Assembly: GCA_025350885.1 (NCBI GenBank)
Contig: JANXXA010000439.1
Coordinates: forward strand, 1-8,036
Reading direction: 5' to 3'
Source of the DNA: Phenylobacterium sp.
GTDB taxonomy: Bacteria; Pseudomonadota; Alphaproteobacteria; Caulobacterales; Caulobacteraceae
Length of the DNA stretch: 8,036 bases
Shown here: in pieces, positions 1-7,200 of the stretch
Layout: every line of letters starts with the position of its first letter
Position numbering within the stretch: position 1 is the stretch's first letter
Notes under the pieces: model-generated
What the model was told of the DNA's origin: nothing
What the model saw: the letters and a program-made list of their open reading frames with translations, nothing else
The model's database searches: none
Translations under genes and position numbers: made by a program

Positions 1-8
1 CCCGTTTC

Positions 9-752
9 CTACCGCCCGAACCGGGGCTCCTTCAGCCGGCGCTTGTTGACGTGGTCCTCGCGGGCAGGGGCGATCTCCTCGGGGTACTCGCCCTTGAAGT
101 AGTAGCGCTGCCAGGCCTCCTTGGTGGCCTCGGGGTCGCCACGGAAGATCCGCTGGTTGAACTCGCTGCGGTGCTTTTCCCAGACGTCGTACTGGTCGCG
201 CAGCTCGGAGTTGGAATCCATCCGCCGGATCACCGGCTGGATCTCTTGCAGCGGTTTGTCCTGGATCAGGGTGATGAAACAGAACGGCTCGCCCTTGTCG
301 AAGTGCACCCGGCCCGGGCGGGTGAACAGCCAGTTCATGGTGAAGGGGAACGGCAGCCAGTCGGTCTCGACCACGCCGGCCAGCGGCTGAATGCCGTCCT
401 TGACGTGGTTGGGCGAGCCCATGGCCATCATCGACCAGCCGGGCGGGGTGCGGAACAGATAGCCCGGGTGCATGGTCAGCACCCCGTGGCTGAAGTGGCT
501 GGTGGCCAGCCGGTGGAAGTCGGGGCTGGGGTGGTCGGACTTCAGCGTGATGTCCTCCTGCCGGATGCCGCCGTTCCATTCGGCGGTGAAGGCCACCGGG
601 CAGAGGATCTCCCAGCCGGACGTGTTGGCCATGTTCAGCGGCAGGCAGCGATAGGCGTGGCGGGCGTGGAAGGCGTCCATCCAGGGCCGGCTCTGGCGGC
701 CGGGCACGATCTGCGGCGGCCGCTCGGTGGTGGGATAGCACTCCAGTTCCAT
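9..752 (-). CDS. DUF6065 family protein, function unknown
   Basis: A complete 247-residue protein with no signal peptide or membrane segment visible, so probably cytoplasmic. I recognise it as DUF6065-like from the conserved blocks YRCLPL (about residues 34-39), GWEILCP (46-52), EWNGG, HGVLTMHPGYLFRTPPGW (about 89-106), a central VETDWLPFPFTMNWLFTRPG stretch and the GEPFCFI block. The family has no assigned reaction that I know of. The fold looks globular and rich in aromatic residues; the C-terminal third (EVWEKHRSEF-like helices, then a basic tail RRLKEPRFGR) is charged. The ATG at 752 is preceded by GAGG six bases upstream on the minus strand, which supports this start. It is divergent from the deacylase gene and stands alone in the window, so context gives no clear functional hint. 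The family call is from memory of sequence style; the coding call is very secure. Confidence 0.85.
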   Translation of the reverse strand: MELECYPTTERPPQIVPGRQSRPWMDAFHARHAYRCLPLNMANTSGWEILCPVAFTAEWNGGIRQEDITLKSDHPSPDFHRLATSHFSHGVLTMHPGYLFRTPPGWSMMAMGSPNHVKDGIQPLAGVVETDWLPFPFTMNWLFTRPGRVHFDKGEPFCFITLIQDKPLQEIQPVIRRMDSNSELRDQYDVWEKHRSEFNQRIFRGDPEATKEAWQRYYFKGEYPEEIAPAREDHVNKRRLKEPRFGR

Positions 753-780
753 GAACGACCTCGCAGCTGACGCCCATGAC

Positions 781-809
781 CCTAAAGCAGGGGGTCGCGC
801 CGGCGTCCA
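781..809 (-). promoter_or_regulatory. Possible housekeeping promoter for the DUF6065 gene
   Basis: On the minus strand, TGGACGC (809-803) and GCTTTAGG (788-781) are 14 bases apart. They partly resemble the Caulobacter housekeeping sigma-73 consensus TTGACGS, N10-14, GCTANAWC. The -35 match is good and the -10 match is partial. Transcription would start near 774, giving a leader of roughly 20 bases that carries the GAGG ribosome site. This rests on a visual consensus match only, and the consensus applies only if the host is Caulobacter-like. Confidence 0.3.
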
Positions 810-830
810 GTTCCGCTATCTAACGCGGGC

Positions 831-1352
831 ATGAAGACCCGCGCCGACCTGATGGCCCTGCTGGACAGTCTGGGCGCCGAGACCACCACGCTGGAGCATC
901 GCGCGGTGTTCCGGGTGGGCGAGGGCGACGACGTCAAGGCGGGCCTGCCGGGCGCCCACACCAAGAACCTGTTCCTCAAGGACGCCAAGGGCCAGCTGTG
1001 GCTGATCTCGGCGGCCGACAGCACGGCGATCGACCTCAAACGCCTGCCCGCGGTGATCGGCGCGGCGCGGCTGTCGTTCGGCAATGCGGCGCTGATGGAA
1101 GAGACCTTGGGGGTCACGCCGGGATCGGTGGCCGCCTTTGCGCTGATCAACGATACGGACCACCGGGTGCGCTTCGTCCTCGACCGGGTGCTGGACGAGG
1201 CCGCGCGGGTGAACTTCCATCCGCTGACCAACACCGCCACCACCGGCATCGACCGCGACGGATTGCGGCGGTTCTTCGCGGCGGTGGGCGTTTGCCCGCT
1301 GGTGGTGGATTTTTCGCAAATGACGGGGATCGAAGGCGTCGCGGCGCGTTGA
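831..1352 (+). CDS. ProXp-ala/YbaK-type prolyl-tRNA editing deacylase
   Basis: A 173-residue stand-alone editing domain of the YbaK/ProRS-associated superfamily (ProX/PrdX type). Members hydrolyse mischarged tRNAs; the ProXp-ala group removes alanine from Ala-tRNA(Pro) made by prolyl-tRNA synthetase. The whole protein is one domain. The key block HTKNLFLKD (about 43-51) contains the lysine conserved as catalytic in this superfamily (K45 by position). Other family marks are [20 protein letters not shown] (81-100) and the [11 protein letters not shown] block (128-138). No signal peptide, so cytoplasmic. Length is normal for the free-standing enzyme. The ATG at 831 has no clear Shine-Dalgarno sequence (TAACGCGGGC just before it), so translation may be leaderless or weakly initiated. 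It lies 71 bases before cnoX on the same strand and may or may not be co-transcribed. Substrate specificity (Ala versus Cys or others) is inferred from subfamily resemblance. Confidence 0.92.
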   Translation: MKTRADLMALLDSLGAETTTLEHRAVFRVGEGDDVKAGLPGAHTKNLFLKDAKGQLWLISAADSTAIDLKRLPAVIGAARLSFGNAALMEETLGVTPGSVAAFALINDTDHRVRFVLDRVLDEAARVNFHPLTNTATTGIDRDGLRRFFAAVGVCPLVVDFSQMTGIEGVAAR

Positions 1353-1423
1353 AGCCGGAGGCTCGCGCGACCATCTTGTCGGGCGAGATGTTTTGCGCGG
1401 CGCGCTTTTAGAGGACCTTGCCT
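1353..1423. other. Short intergenic region before cnoX
   Basis: This 71-base gap is the most likely place for a promoter of the four-gene cnoX cluster. TTGTCGG at 1376-1382 resembles a -35 element, but no GCTANAWC-like -10 lies at a normal distance. A very short inverted repeat, GCGC-GGC-GCGC (1395-1405), is followed by four T residues; it is too weak to call a terminator and it directly precedes the cnoX ribosome site AGAGGA. Confidence 0.3.
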
Positions 1424-2329
1424 ATGAGCCTGATCGGGGAAACCGCCGGCAAGCCGGTCGGCGAGATCATCAAGGATGCGACGGACGCCAGCTTCATCGC
1501 CGACGTCATCGAGGCGTCGAAGACCCAGCCGGTGATCGTCGATTTCTGGGCGCCCTGGTGCGGTCCCTGCCGCCAGCTGGGGCCCGCGCTGGAGAAGGCG
1601 GTCACCGCCGCCAAGGGCAAGGTCAAGCTGGTCAAGGTCGATATCGACAAGAACCCCACCTACGCCGGCCAGCTGCGCGTGCAGTCGATCCCGGCAGTGT
1701 TCGCGTTCGTCGACGGCAAGCCGGTCGATGGGTTCATGGGCGCCCTGCCCGACAGCCAGGTGCGGGATTTCGTCGACAAGCTGGCCAAGGCCGCTGGCGT
1801 GGCCGGCGCCTCGCCGCTCGATGGTCTGCTGTCGCTGGCGCGCGAATCCCTGGAGCTTGGGGATCTCGGCGGCGCCGCCCAGGCCTATGCCCAGGCGTTG
1901 CAGGCCGACCCTGGCAATCTGAAGGCGCTGGGCGGCTTGGCGAAGGTCTACCTGGCCACCGGCGACGCCGAGCGGGCCGGCGAGGTGCTGGCCATGGCGC
2001 CGGAGGGCGCGAAGGACCCCGATCTCGACAGCGTCCGCGCCGCCCTGGCGCTGGCCGCGCACGCGCCATCCGAGACCACCCCGTTCGAGGCGCGGCTGAC
2101 CGCCGATCCGGACGACCATGCGGCCCGTTTCGAACTCGCCAAGGCGTTCGCCGGCCGCCAGCAGCTGGACCTGGCCGCCGACCACCTGCTGACCCTCATC
2201 GAGAAGGACCGCGCCTGGAACGACGAGGCGGCGCGCAAGCAGCTGCTCACCGTCTTCGAGGCCGCCGGGCCGATGTCGGAGGTGGCCAGGAACGGCCGCC
2301 GCCGGCTGTCGTCGATCCTGTTCAGCTGA
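1424..2329 (+). CDS. cnoX: CnoX/YbbN-type thioredoxin-TPR chaperedoxin
   Basis: A 301-residue cytoplasmic protein with an N-terminal thioredoxin domain (about 15-125) and a C-terminal TPR region (about 130-301). The active site is WCGPC (45-49) inside VDFWAPWCGPC, and the cis-proline is P90 in SIPAVFAF. The TPR part shows LELGDLGGAAQAYAQAL, then NLKALGGLAKVYLATGD, and ends with the family hallmark tail NDEAARKQLLTVFEA...RRRLSSILF. CnoX proteins hold unfolding proteins, protect them from over-oxidation and pass them to DnaK or GroEL. E. coli CnoX lacks a working CxxC, whereas here both cysteines are present, so thiol-disulfide activity is expected, as reported for the Caulobacter protein. I chose the ATG at 1424 because AGAGGA (1410-1415) lies eight bases upstream; an in-frame TTG at 1418 would be too close to it. 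It is the first gene of a four-gene cluster. Confidence 0.93.
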   Translation: MSLIGETAGKPVGEIIKDATDASFIADVIEASKTQPVIVDFWAPWCGPCRQLGPALEKAVTAAKGKVKLVKVDIDKNPTYAGQLRVQSIPAVFAFVDGKPVDGFMGALPDSQVRDFVDKLAKAAGVAGASPLDGLLSLARESLELGDLGGAAQAYAQALQADPGNLKALGGLAKVYLATGDAERAGEVLAMAPEGAKDPDLDSVRAALALAAHAPSETTPFEARLTADPDDHAARFELAKAFAGRQQLDLAADHLLTLIEKDRAWNDEAARKQLLTVFEAAGPMSEVARNGRRRLSSILFS

Positions 2330-2345
2330 CCGCCAGGAGCGCGCC

Positions 2346-3005
2346 GTGGCCGCCTATCGACGCATCGCCGACCTGCCGCAGATGCTTCCAGTGTTCCCCC
2401 TGGACGGCGCCCTGCTGCTGCCTGGCGGCGACCTGCCGCTGCAGATCTTCGAGCCGCGCTATCTCAACATGATCGACGACGTCCTGGCCGGCGACCGGGT
2501 GCTGGGCATGATCCAGACCCGCGCCGGCGGCGACCGGGAGCGGCCCCGGCTGACCGCGGTGGGCTGCGCCGGGCGGATCACCAGCTATGCGGAGACCTCC
2601 GATGGTCGCTACCTGATCACGCTCACCGGCGTCTGTCGCTTCGACGCCGGCGAGGAACTGGCCTTCAACACCCCCTATCGGCAGATCCGCGCCCGCTACG
2701 ACCGCTTCGAGGCCGACCTGGCGGAGGGCGAGACGCCGCTGGCGCCGCAGGCCGCGCGCAAACGCTTCGCCCAGGCGCTGAAACGCTACCTCAACCGCCG
2801 CGAACTCGACATCGACTGGGAGACCGCCCACACCGCGCCCCTGGAGGCCCTGGTCAATTCGCTGTCCATGGGCCTGCCGTTCGAGCCCGCCGAGAAACAG
2901 GCGCTGCTGGAAGCCCCAACCCTGACCGGCCGGTTCGAGACACTCGCCACCCTGCTGGAGATCGATGGCGAGGACGCCGATGACGAGGGCCGCGCGTTGC
3001 AGTAG
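2346..3005 (+). CDS. LON peptidase substrate-binding domain protein
   Basis: A 219-residue protein made almost entirely of the LON N-terminal (PUA-like) domain. Diagnostic features are LPVFPLDGALLLPGGDLPLQIFEPRYLNMIDD (about 14-45), the glycine-rich IQTRAGGD and VGCAGRITSY blocks (about 70-82), and the LITLTGVCRF strand. The C-terminal half is helical, as in Lon N-domains. There is no AAA+ ATPase (no Walker motifs) and no Ser-Lys protease domain, so it cannot degrade proteins alone. Such stand-alone domains are widespread and poorly understood; binding unfolded or damaged protein is the usual suggestion. The start is GTG at 2346, supported by AGGAG (2335-2339) six bases upstream. It begins 16 bases after cnoX and ends nine bases before the Trm112-like gene, a conserved alphaproteobacterial neighbourhood that suggests joint expression. 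Automatic pipelines may mislabel it as an ATP-dependent protease. Confidence 0.93.
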   Translation: MAAYRRIADLPQMLPVFPLDGALLLPGGDLPLQIFEPRYLNMIDDVLAGDRVLGMIQTRAGGDRERPRLTAVGCAGRITSYAETSDGRYLITLTGVCRFDAGEELAFNTPYRQIRARYDRFEADLAEGETPLAPQAARKRFAQALKRYLNRRELDIDWETAHTAPLEALVNSLSMGLPFEPAEKQALLEAPTLTGRFETLATLLEIDGEDADDEGRALQ

Positions 3006-3014
3006 GGATTGGGG

Positions 3015-3227
3015 ATGAGCCAGCCTCCCGTTCACGCCGCCCTGGACATCGACGTCGATCCCCGCCTGCTGGAGATCCTGGTCTGTCCGGTGACCCACGG
3101 TCCGCTGGAATTCGACCGCGCCAAGGGCGAACTGATCAGCCGCTCGGCGCGCCTGGCCTATCCGATCCGCGACGGCGTGCCGATCATGCTGCCGGAAGAC
3201 GCCCGTGAGCTGGGCGATGGCGAATAG
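3015..3227 (+). CDS. Trm112/UPF0434 (YcaR-like) small protein
   Basis: A 70-residue cytoplasmic protein of the Trm112-like UPF0434 family. The core is [19 protein letters not shown] followed by [26 protein letters not shown], the family pattern (the [11 protein letters not shown] block is diagnostic). In eukaryotes and archaea Trm112 activates methyltransferases that modify tRNA, rRNA and release factors; bacterial partners are less clear. E. coli YcaR has a CPxC pair and a further cysteine for zinc, but here only the first cysteine remains (CPVT, and IS instead of IC), so zinc binding is unlikely. This reduced motif is, as I recall, common in alphaproteobacteria. I chose ATG 3015, six bases after AGGGA (3004-3008); an in-frame TTG at 3009 directly abuts that site and is less likely. 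It overlaps the next gene by 23 bases. Confidence 0.9.
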   Translation: MSQPPVHAALDIDVDPRLLEILVCPVTHGPLEFDRAKGELISRSARLAYPIRDGVPIMLPEDARELGDGE

Positions 3228-3699
3228 AAGCGTCCGGGACTCCGGCCACCTGCGCCGGTTCAGCCTTGCCCACGCCGTGATCGCGGTGGTCGTGGCGACT
3301 TCGGCCACGGCGCTCCTGACCTTCAATTTTGTCCGCGACCGCACGGCCCATGTGGCCACGGCCCAGGCCTGGGATATCCAGGGGCCGGCCTGCCCCAGCC
3401 TCAGCCAGGCGCAATTTACCGCCCAGGGCTACAAGGCCCGGCACAGCTTCGACTACGACGGGGTGACGATCGGCCGCCATTCCGGCGACGCCAGCTGTTC
3501 TGACGTCAGGCAGGCCGGTGGCAAGGGCCTGTTCAACGACAAGGTCTGCCAGTTCACCAGTCCCGCGACCCTGACGGTGACCTCCAAGGCCGGGATGTTC
3601 TTCTTCGTCCCCGGCGTCGGCCAGCCGGCGACGCTCGCCATCCACCGCGACATCCCCCGCTGCGTGATGGCCTCGAAGTTTACCCTGAAGAGCGAATAG
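3205..3699 (+). CDS. Hypothetical membrane-anchored protein with four cysteines
   Basis: A 164-residue protein I do not recognise by family. A short basic N-terminus ([12 protein letters not shown]) precedes one hydrophobic segment at about 20-43 ([18 protein letters not shown]), which fits a signal anchor with the rest in the periplasm. The exported part holds four cysteines (63, 98, 115, 153), an even number consistent with two disulfides, and reads as a small beta-rich domain ([28 protein letters not shown]). There is no lipobox or enzyme motif. The GTG at 3205 has GGAAG (3194-3198) six bases upstream, while the in-frame ATG at 3217 has only a weak site, so I favour 3205; the true start could be 3217. 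Its start overlaps the Trm112-like gene by 23 bases, which suggests translational coupling at the end of the cnoX cluster. Codon bias matches neighbouring genes, supporting a real gene. Confidence 0.82.
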   Translation: MSWAMANRSVRDSGHLRRFSLAHAVIAVVVATSATALLTFNFVRDRTAHVATAQAWDIQGPACPSLSQAQFTAQGYKARHSFDYDGVTIGRHSGDASCSDVRQAGGKGLFNDKVCQFTSPATLTVTSKAGMFFFVPGVGQPATLAIHRDIPRCVMASKFTLKSE

Positions 3700-3700
3700 C

Positions 3701-3715
3701 CGGCGCGGGGCGCCG
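3701..3715. terminator. Perfect GC hairpin at a convergent gene junction
   Basis: CGGCGC, a GGG loop and GCGCCG form a perfect 6-bp all-GC stem. It sits between the stop codon of the four-cysteine protein gene (ending 3699) and the stop codon of ydbL on the other strand (starting 3721). The position suits a bidirectional terminator, but no U-tract follows on either strand, so it would not be a classical intrinsic terminator. In GC-rich DNA such a stem can arise by chance. Confidence 0.35.
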
Positions 3716-3720
3716 TGACG

Positions 3721-4077
3721 CTACTTGCGAACCCAGCCGCCGCCGGAGGGGCGGTAGTAGTCGCCGGGGCGAAGCTTGCCGCGCACCACGCTCTCGAAGG
3801 CTGCCGCTCCGGCCGCCACGGGCGTGACGCCGTTCTTCGCGCCGGCCTGGGCGTAAAGCTCGGCGCGGCCGGCGTTGATGTCGGCGACGGCGGCCTTCAC
3901 CGCCGGGTCGGCCGCGGAGGTGACCAGTCCCAGGAAGCCGTCGGCCTGCTCGCCGACGATGCCGGCGGACTTGGCGGAATCCACCGTGGCCTTCGCCGGG
4001 GAGGTCTGGGCGAATCCGGCGGCCGGCAGGGCAAGGGCGGCCAGAACCGCCATGCTGAGGATCGAGGTGTTGCGCAT
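3721..4077 (-). CDS. ydbL: YdbL-like DUF1318 periplasmic protein
   Basis: A 118-residue exported protein. The N-terminus is a typical signal peptide (MRNTS, hydrophobic core to about residue 20, likely cleavage after GFA at residue 23). The mature part follows the DUF1318 pattern: a helical SAGIVGEQADGFLGLV block, INAGRAELYAQAGAKNGV, and a C-terminal VVRGKLRPGDYYRPSGGGWVRK tail, where E. coli YdbL also ends in a PGEY...W-K-like motif. In E. coli YdbL is the periplasmic accessory protein of the YdbH-YnbE lipid-transport bridge and appears to restrain YnbE assembly. It is the last gene of the three-gene operon, 11 bases after the ynbE stop. The only upstream purine-rich stretch is GAGAA, so the ribosome site is weak and coupling to ynbE translation is likely. 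Family assignment is firm because of both sequence and gene order. Confidence 0.92.
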   Translation of the reverse strand: MRNTSILSMAVLAALALPAAGFAQTSPAKATVDSAKSAGIVGEQADGFLGLVTSAADPAVKAAVADINAGRAELYAQAGAKNGVTPVAAGAAAFESVVRGKLRPGDYYRPSGGGWVRK

Positions 4078-4088
4078 GATCAGGGTTC

Positions 4089-4292
4089 TCAGAACAGGTT
4101 CGGGTTTTTCTGGATCAGGGCCTTGACGTCCTCGTCCAGACTGAGCCGGACGTTGGCGTCCAGCTTGGCGTAGATGGTGATCGGATCGACCTTGACGTGC
4201 AGGGTCGGCGCGCAGGCGACAAGGCCCAGCAGGCCGACGCCGGTGGCGAGCGATTGCAGTCGCGATGATCGCAGTCGGTACAGGGGACTCAT
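4089..4292 (-). CDS. ynbE: YnbE-like outer-membrane lipoprotein
   Basis: A 67-residue lipoprotein precursor. A basic N-terminus (YRLRSSRLQ) is followed by a hydrophobic stretch and the lipobox LVAC, with C27 the predicted lipidated first residue. The 41-residue mature part, with PITIYAKLDANVRLSLDEDVKALIQ and the terminal PNLF, matches E. coli YnbE in plan: a PITI strand, a second strand, a short helix and a final LF. In E. coli, YnbE sits in the outer membrane and its strands extend the beta-groove of YdbH to complete a path for phospholipid across the periplasm. The residue after C27 is alanine, not aspartate, which fits export to the outer membrane by Lol. The start ATG overlaps the ydbH stop (ATGA at 4292-4289), and GGAGA lies about seven bases upstream, so the two are translated together. 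The small size means it is easily missed by gene callers. Confidence 0.92.
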   Translation of the reverse strand: MSPLYRLRSSRLQSLATGVGLLGLVACAPTLHVKVDPITIYAKLDANVRLSLDEDVKALIQKNPNLF

Positions 4293-7200
4293 CGGGGCGT
4301 CTCCACGGGCTTGGACTTCAGGTTGGGCGTCGCGGCCTGAACCGCGCGTGAACCCCGAAGCCGCTGATAGTCGGCGTAGTCCGCCAACAGGTCGTCCAGG
4401 TTTAGCGTCGTGTCCAGCGTCAGATCGACGGCGGTGTCGGACGGCAGCGGCAACGGCCGGCTGAGGAACTTGCGCCCGATCAGGTCGAAGAGGCTGAGGC
4501 GGATTTCCTGATGCTGCGGCGGATCGTGATGCCCGACGATGTGGAACAGCGTGCCAAGCCGCCCGTCCGGCCGGGTGGCGAGGCCGGCGTCAAGCTTGCT
4601 GAAGGCCAGGTTCTCCAGCGCCTGATAGGCGAAATCGGTGAAGGTGTCGGTGGGCGGAACCACGGCGGCCTGCCCGGCCGGGGCCTGGACCGACCCCGTC
4701 GCGGCGATGCCGGTCAACGCCTGGCGCTTGATGGACAACCGTCCGGGCGCGATGGCGTGCAGGTCGCCGCCGAGAATCCGCACCTTCCCGTTCCCGCTGT
4801 CGGAGGGCTGACTGTCGAAAGGAATTCGGCCGCTGACCACCGCGTCGAGATCGACCTTGTCGCCAAACGGCGAGGCCGCCACCAGGTCGTGCAGCTGGAC
4901 GCCCTCGAACCGCAGCACCCCCTGCATCGGCGCGTGGGCGACCAAGGGGATGCTGAGGCTCTCGACGCTCACCCGGCCGCCGCCGACCGCCGCTGCGCCA
5001 CCGGAGATCAGCAGCGCCTTGTCGTCCAGCCCGAAGGTGGCGACGACGCCGGTCAGCGGAACCACGGTGGCCACGCTGTCGATCTTCAGGGTCTGGCCCG
5101 GCGCGGCGACCAGCGGGACCAGGCTGGTGAAGGCCACCGTCCCGGAGAGCCCGGTCACCGCGCCGGCGGGGCTCTGGAAATCCAGATGCGGGACGCTGAG
5201 CACGCCCTGGCTGGTCACCCCCGCCGGCGTCCAGTCCAACCGCCCGATGAACCGCGCCTCCCCCTTGGCCGGCGCGCCCACGGCCTGGGCCAGGGGCGAC
5301 AGGTCAGCCGGCTGGGCGCCGCCCGGCGCGAAGACCAAGGGTCCGGTGTCGATATCCAGCCCGCCCCGGCCGCTGGCGGCTTCGTGCCGCAGCGCAGCCA
5401 TGCCGAGCGCCAGACCCTTCGGCGAGCGGCCGGTGAACGCCGCCGACCACAGCCCTTGCACCAAGGCCGCCCGCCCCGCGATCCGCATGGGGTTGAACCG
5501 GGTCGAGGTTGCCGTGTCAGAGAGGCCGGCCTCGTCCAGCCGCGCGCTGAGCGAAAGCGCGCCGCGCCTTTGCGCCGCCTGGACCGACCCCGCGCCGGCG
5601 GCGATCCGCGACTGAAAGCCCGGCGCCTCGGCGTCGAGGTTGCGCACCCGGGCGTCGAGCCGCCAGTCGCCGCCGGTGACCACGACCAGGGGGCCGGCAT
5701 CCGGGCAGATCTCCGCCGAAAGCGCCTCGACGTCGTTGGCCCCCAACTCGAGCTTCGCGACCCTGATCGGCGCACAGCGCGACGCGGTGAAACCGATCCC
5801 GCCGCCGCCGGCCCTCAGTGCGCCGGCGAGGTCGATCCGGCCGCCTTCCACCAGCCCCACGGAGGCTGCGGCGCGGGCGCGGACCTGAGCGGAGACGACG
5901 CCGCGCGCCAGGCGCAGGCCACCCACATCGGCGGTCAGGTCCGGCAGGCCGCCGCCCTTTACCGCCAGCGAGAACCGCCCCCCGGCAGGACCAAACACCG
6001 GCGCGCCCAGCTGTCCTGAAAAGCTCGCCGCACCGCCGCTGTCCGTACGGATGACCAGCGGACGGGTCAGGCCAACCTTCGCGGTCGCCGCCTTGAGCGC
6101 CAGCGTCATCGCCGGGGCGGCGACCCGGAAGCCGGCTGCGGCGCGCTTGATGGCCGCCAGCTGCGCGGCGTCGCCGTCGATCGGTCGGCCCAGTCCATGC
6201 CAGGCGCCGTGACTGCTCAGGCTGGCCTCCAGCCGGGCCTCAAGCCCCGCCGGGCCGTAGCGGACGGGGCCGCTCAAGGTCGCGGCGACCGCGTCGAGGT
6301 TCAGGGCGCCGGCCGCCGCCGCGCGCGCTCGCAATGTCAGCCGTGAGGTCGCCGTCAGAGCCGTCGCCCGGCTCCAGCTGAGATCGTCGGCCGCCGCTGT
6401 CGCCCGCACCGAGGTCAGGCTCGCCGCGCCGAAGCTTGCGGACTGCACATCGAGAGTCGCCCCGGCCCGGCCGCTGAGCGCCAGCGCCTCGATCCCACCG
6501 CTGGACCGCCCGTCGAAGGTGGCGGTGAGGTTGGCCTGCTTCACCGTCGCGCCAGCCGCCAGGGCGCCGGTGAGCCGCGCGCTGAGCCTCACCGGGCCGT
6601 CCACCCGGCGGCCCGCCAGGTCGGGGTAGGCCACCTCGCCCGAGAGCGTCAGCCGCGCGTCCTTCGCCGAAAGGCCGCCAGACAGGGTCGCGCTCGCCGG
6701 AAGGTCAACGTCGAAGCTGACCCGATCGCCCCGGGCGCGCATGGTGAGCGCGCTGGATCCCAGGCTGACGTCGAACCCCGGGCCGTTGAGGCGCGCGGGG
6801 GCGGCCCTTGCGTCAAGCTTTGTCAGTCGTCCGCCCGTGACGGTCGCATCGGCGGTCAGCCGCAGCGGGCCGTAGTCAGTGTCCAGCAGCAGCAGGCCGC
6901 GGACGATCTCGACACGCGGCGGAGCCCGGCGCGGGTTCGGCGGTCTCTTGAGCAGCTCGGCGATCAGCGGATCGAGCGACCCCAGGCTGGCGCGGCCATC
7001 GTGCAGCCGCAGATGGACGGTCGGTCCGACCAGCCTGACAGCGCGGACCTCCAGTCCCGTCGCGCCGACGCCCCAGCGGATGGTGGCGTCGCCCGCCGCG
7101 AAATCCGGCGCGCCGGGATCACCGGCGGTGACCTGGCCGGTGATCTGCGCAAGGTCCAGGCCGCGCACCTGCGCCGTCGCCGCCACGCCATGGGCCCGCA

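Noticed and set aside
1395..1409. A short GC inverted repeat followed by TTTT before cnoX, resembling a tiny terminator
   Set aside because: The stem is only four base pairs with a three-base loop and the T-run is four bases. It also lies immediately before the cnoX ribosome site, so chance is the simpler explanation.
782..2185. A 467-codon open frame on the minus strand across the deacylase and cnoX genes
   Set aside because: It is antisense to two clear families. Its translation is low-complexity Arg/Gly/Ala/Leu text with no recognisable domain, which is expected when GC-rich coding DNA is read in the opposite strand.
1393..2472. A 359-codon plus-strand frame overlapping cnoX
   Set aside because: It is out of frame with the clear thioredoxin-TPR protein and is Arg/Gly-rich without motifs.
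2346..3005. Reading the LON-domain protein as a truncated Lon protease
   Set aside because: It has its own ribosome site and start, a normal stop and a tight place in a gene cluster, and there are no remnants of the ATPase or protease domains downstream. It is a stand-alone domain protein, not a broken gene.
2322..3359. A 345-codon minus-strand open frame opposite the LON-domain and Trm112-like genes
   Set aside because: It is antisense to two recognised genes, has Gln/Gly/Ala/Arg-rich composition and crosses a gene boundary; it is a shadow frame.
4684..5592. A 15-base direct repeat (CCTGGACCGACCCCG at 4684-4698 and 5578-5592)
   Set aside because: Both copies lie in the same ydbH reading frame and encode GSVQA within beta-repeat segments. 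This fits protein-level repetition in AsmA-like proteins, not a mobile or regulatory repeat.
4511..6019. A 502-codon open frame on the plus strand opposite ydbH
   Set aside because: The translation is rich in Arg, Gly, His, Pro and Gln with no domain or transmembrane pattern. It is a shadow of the ydbH reading frame.
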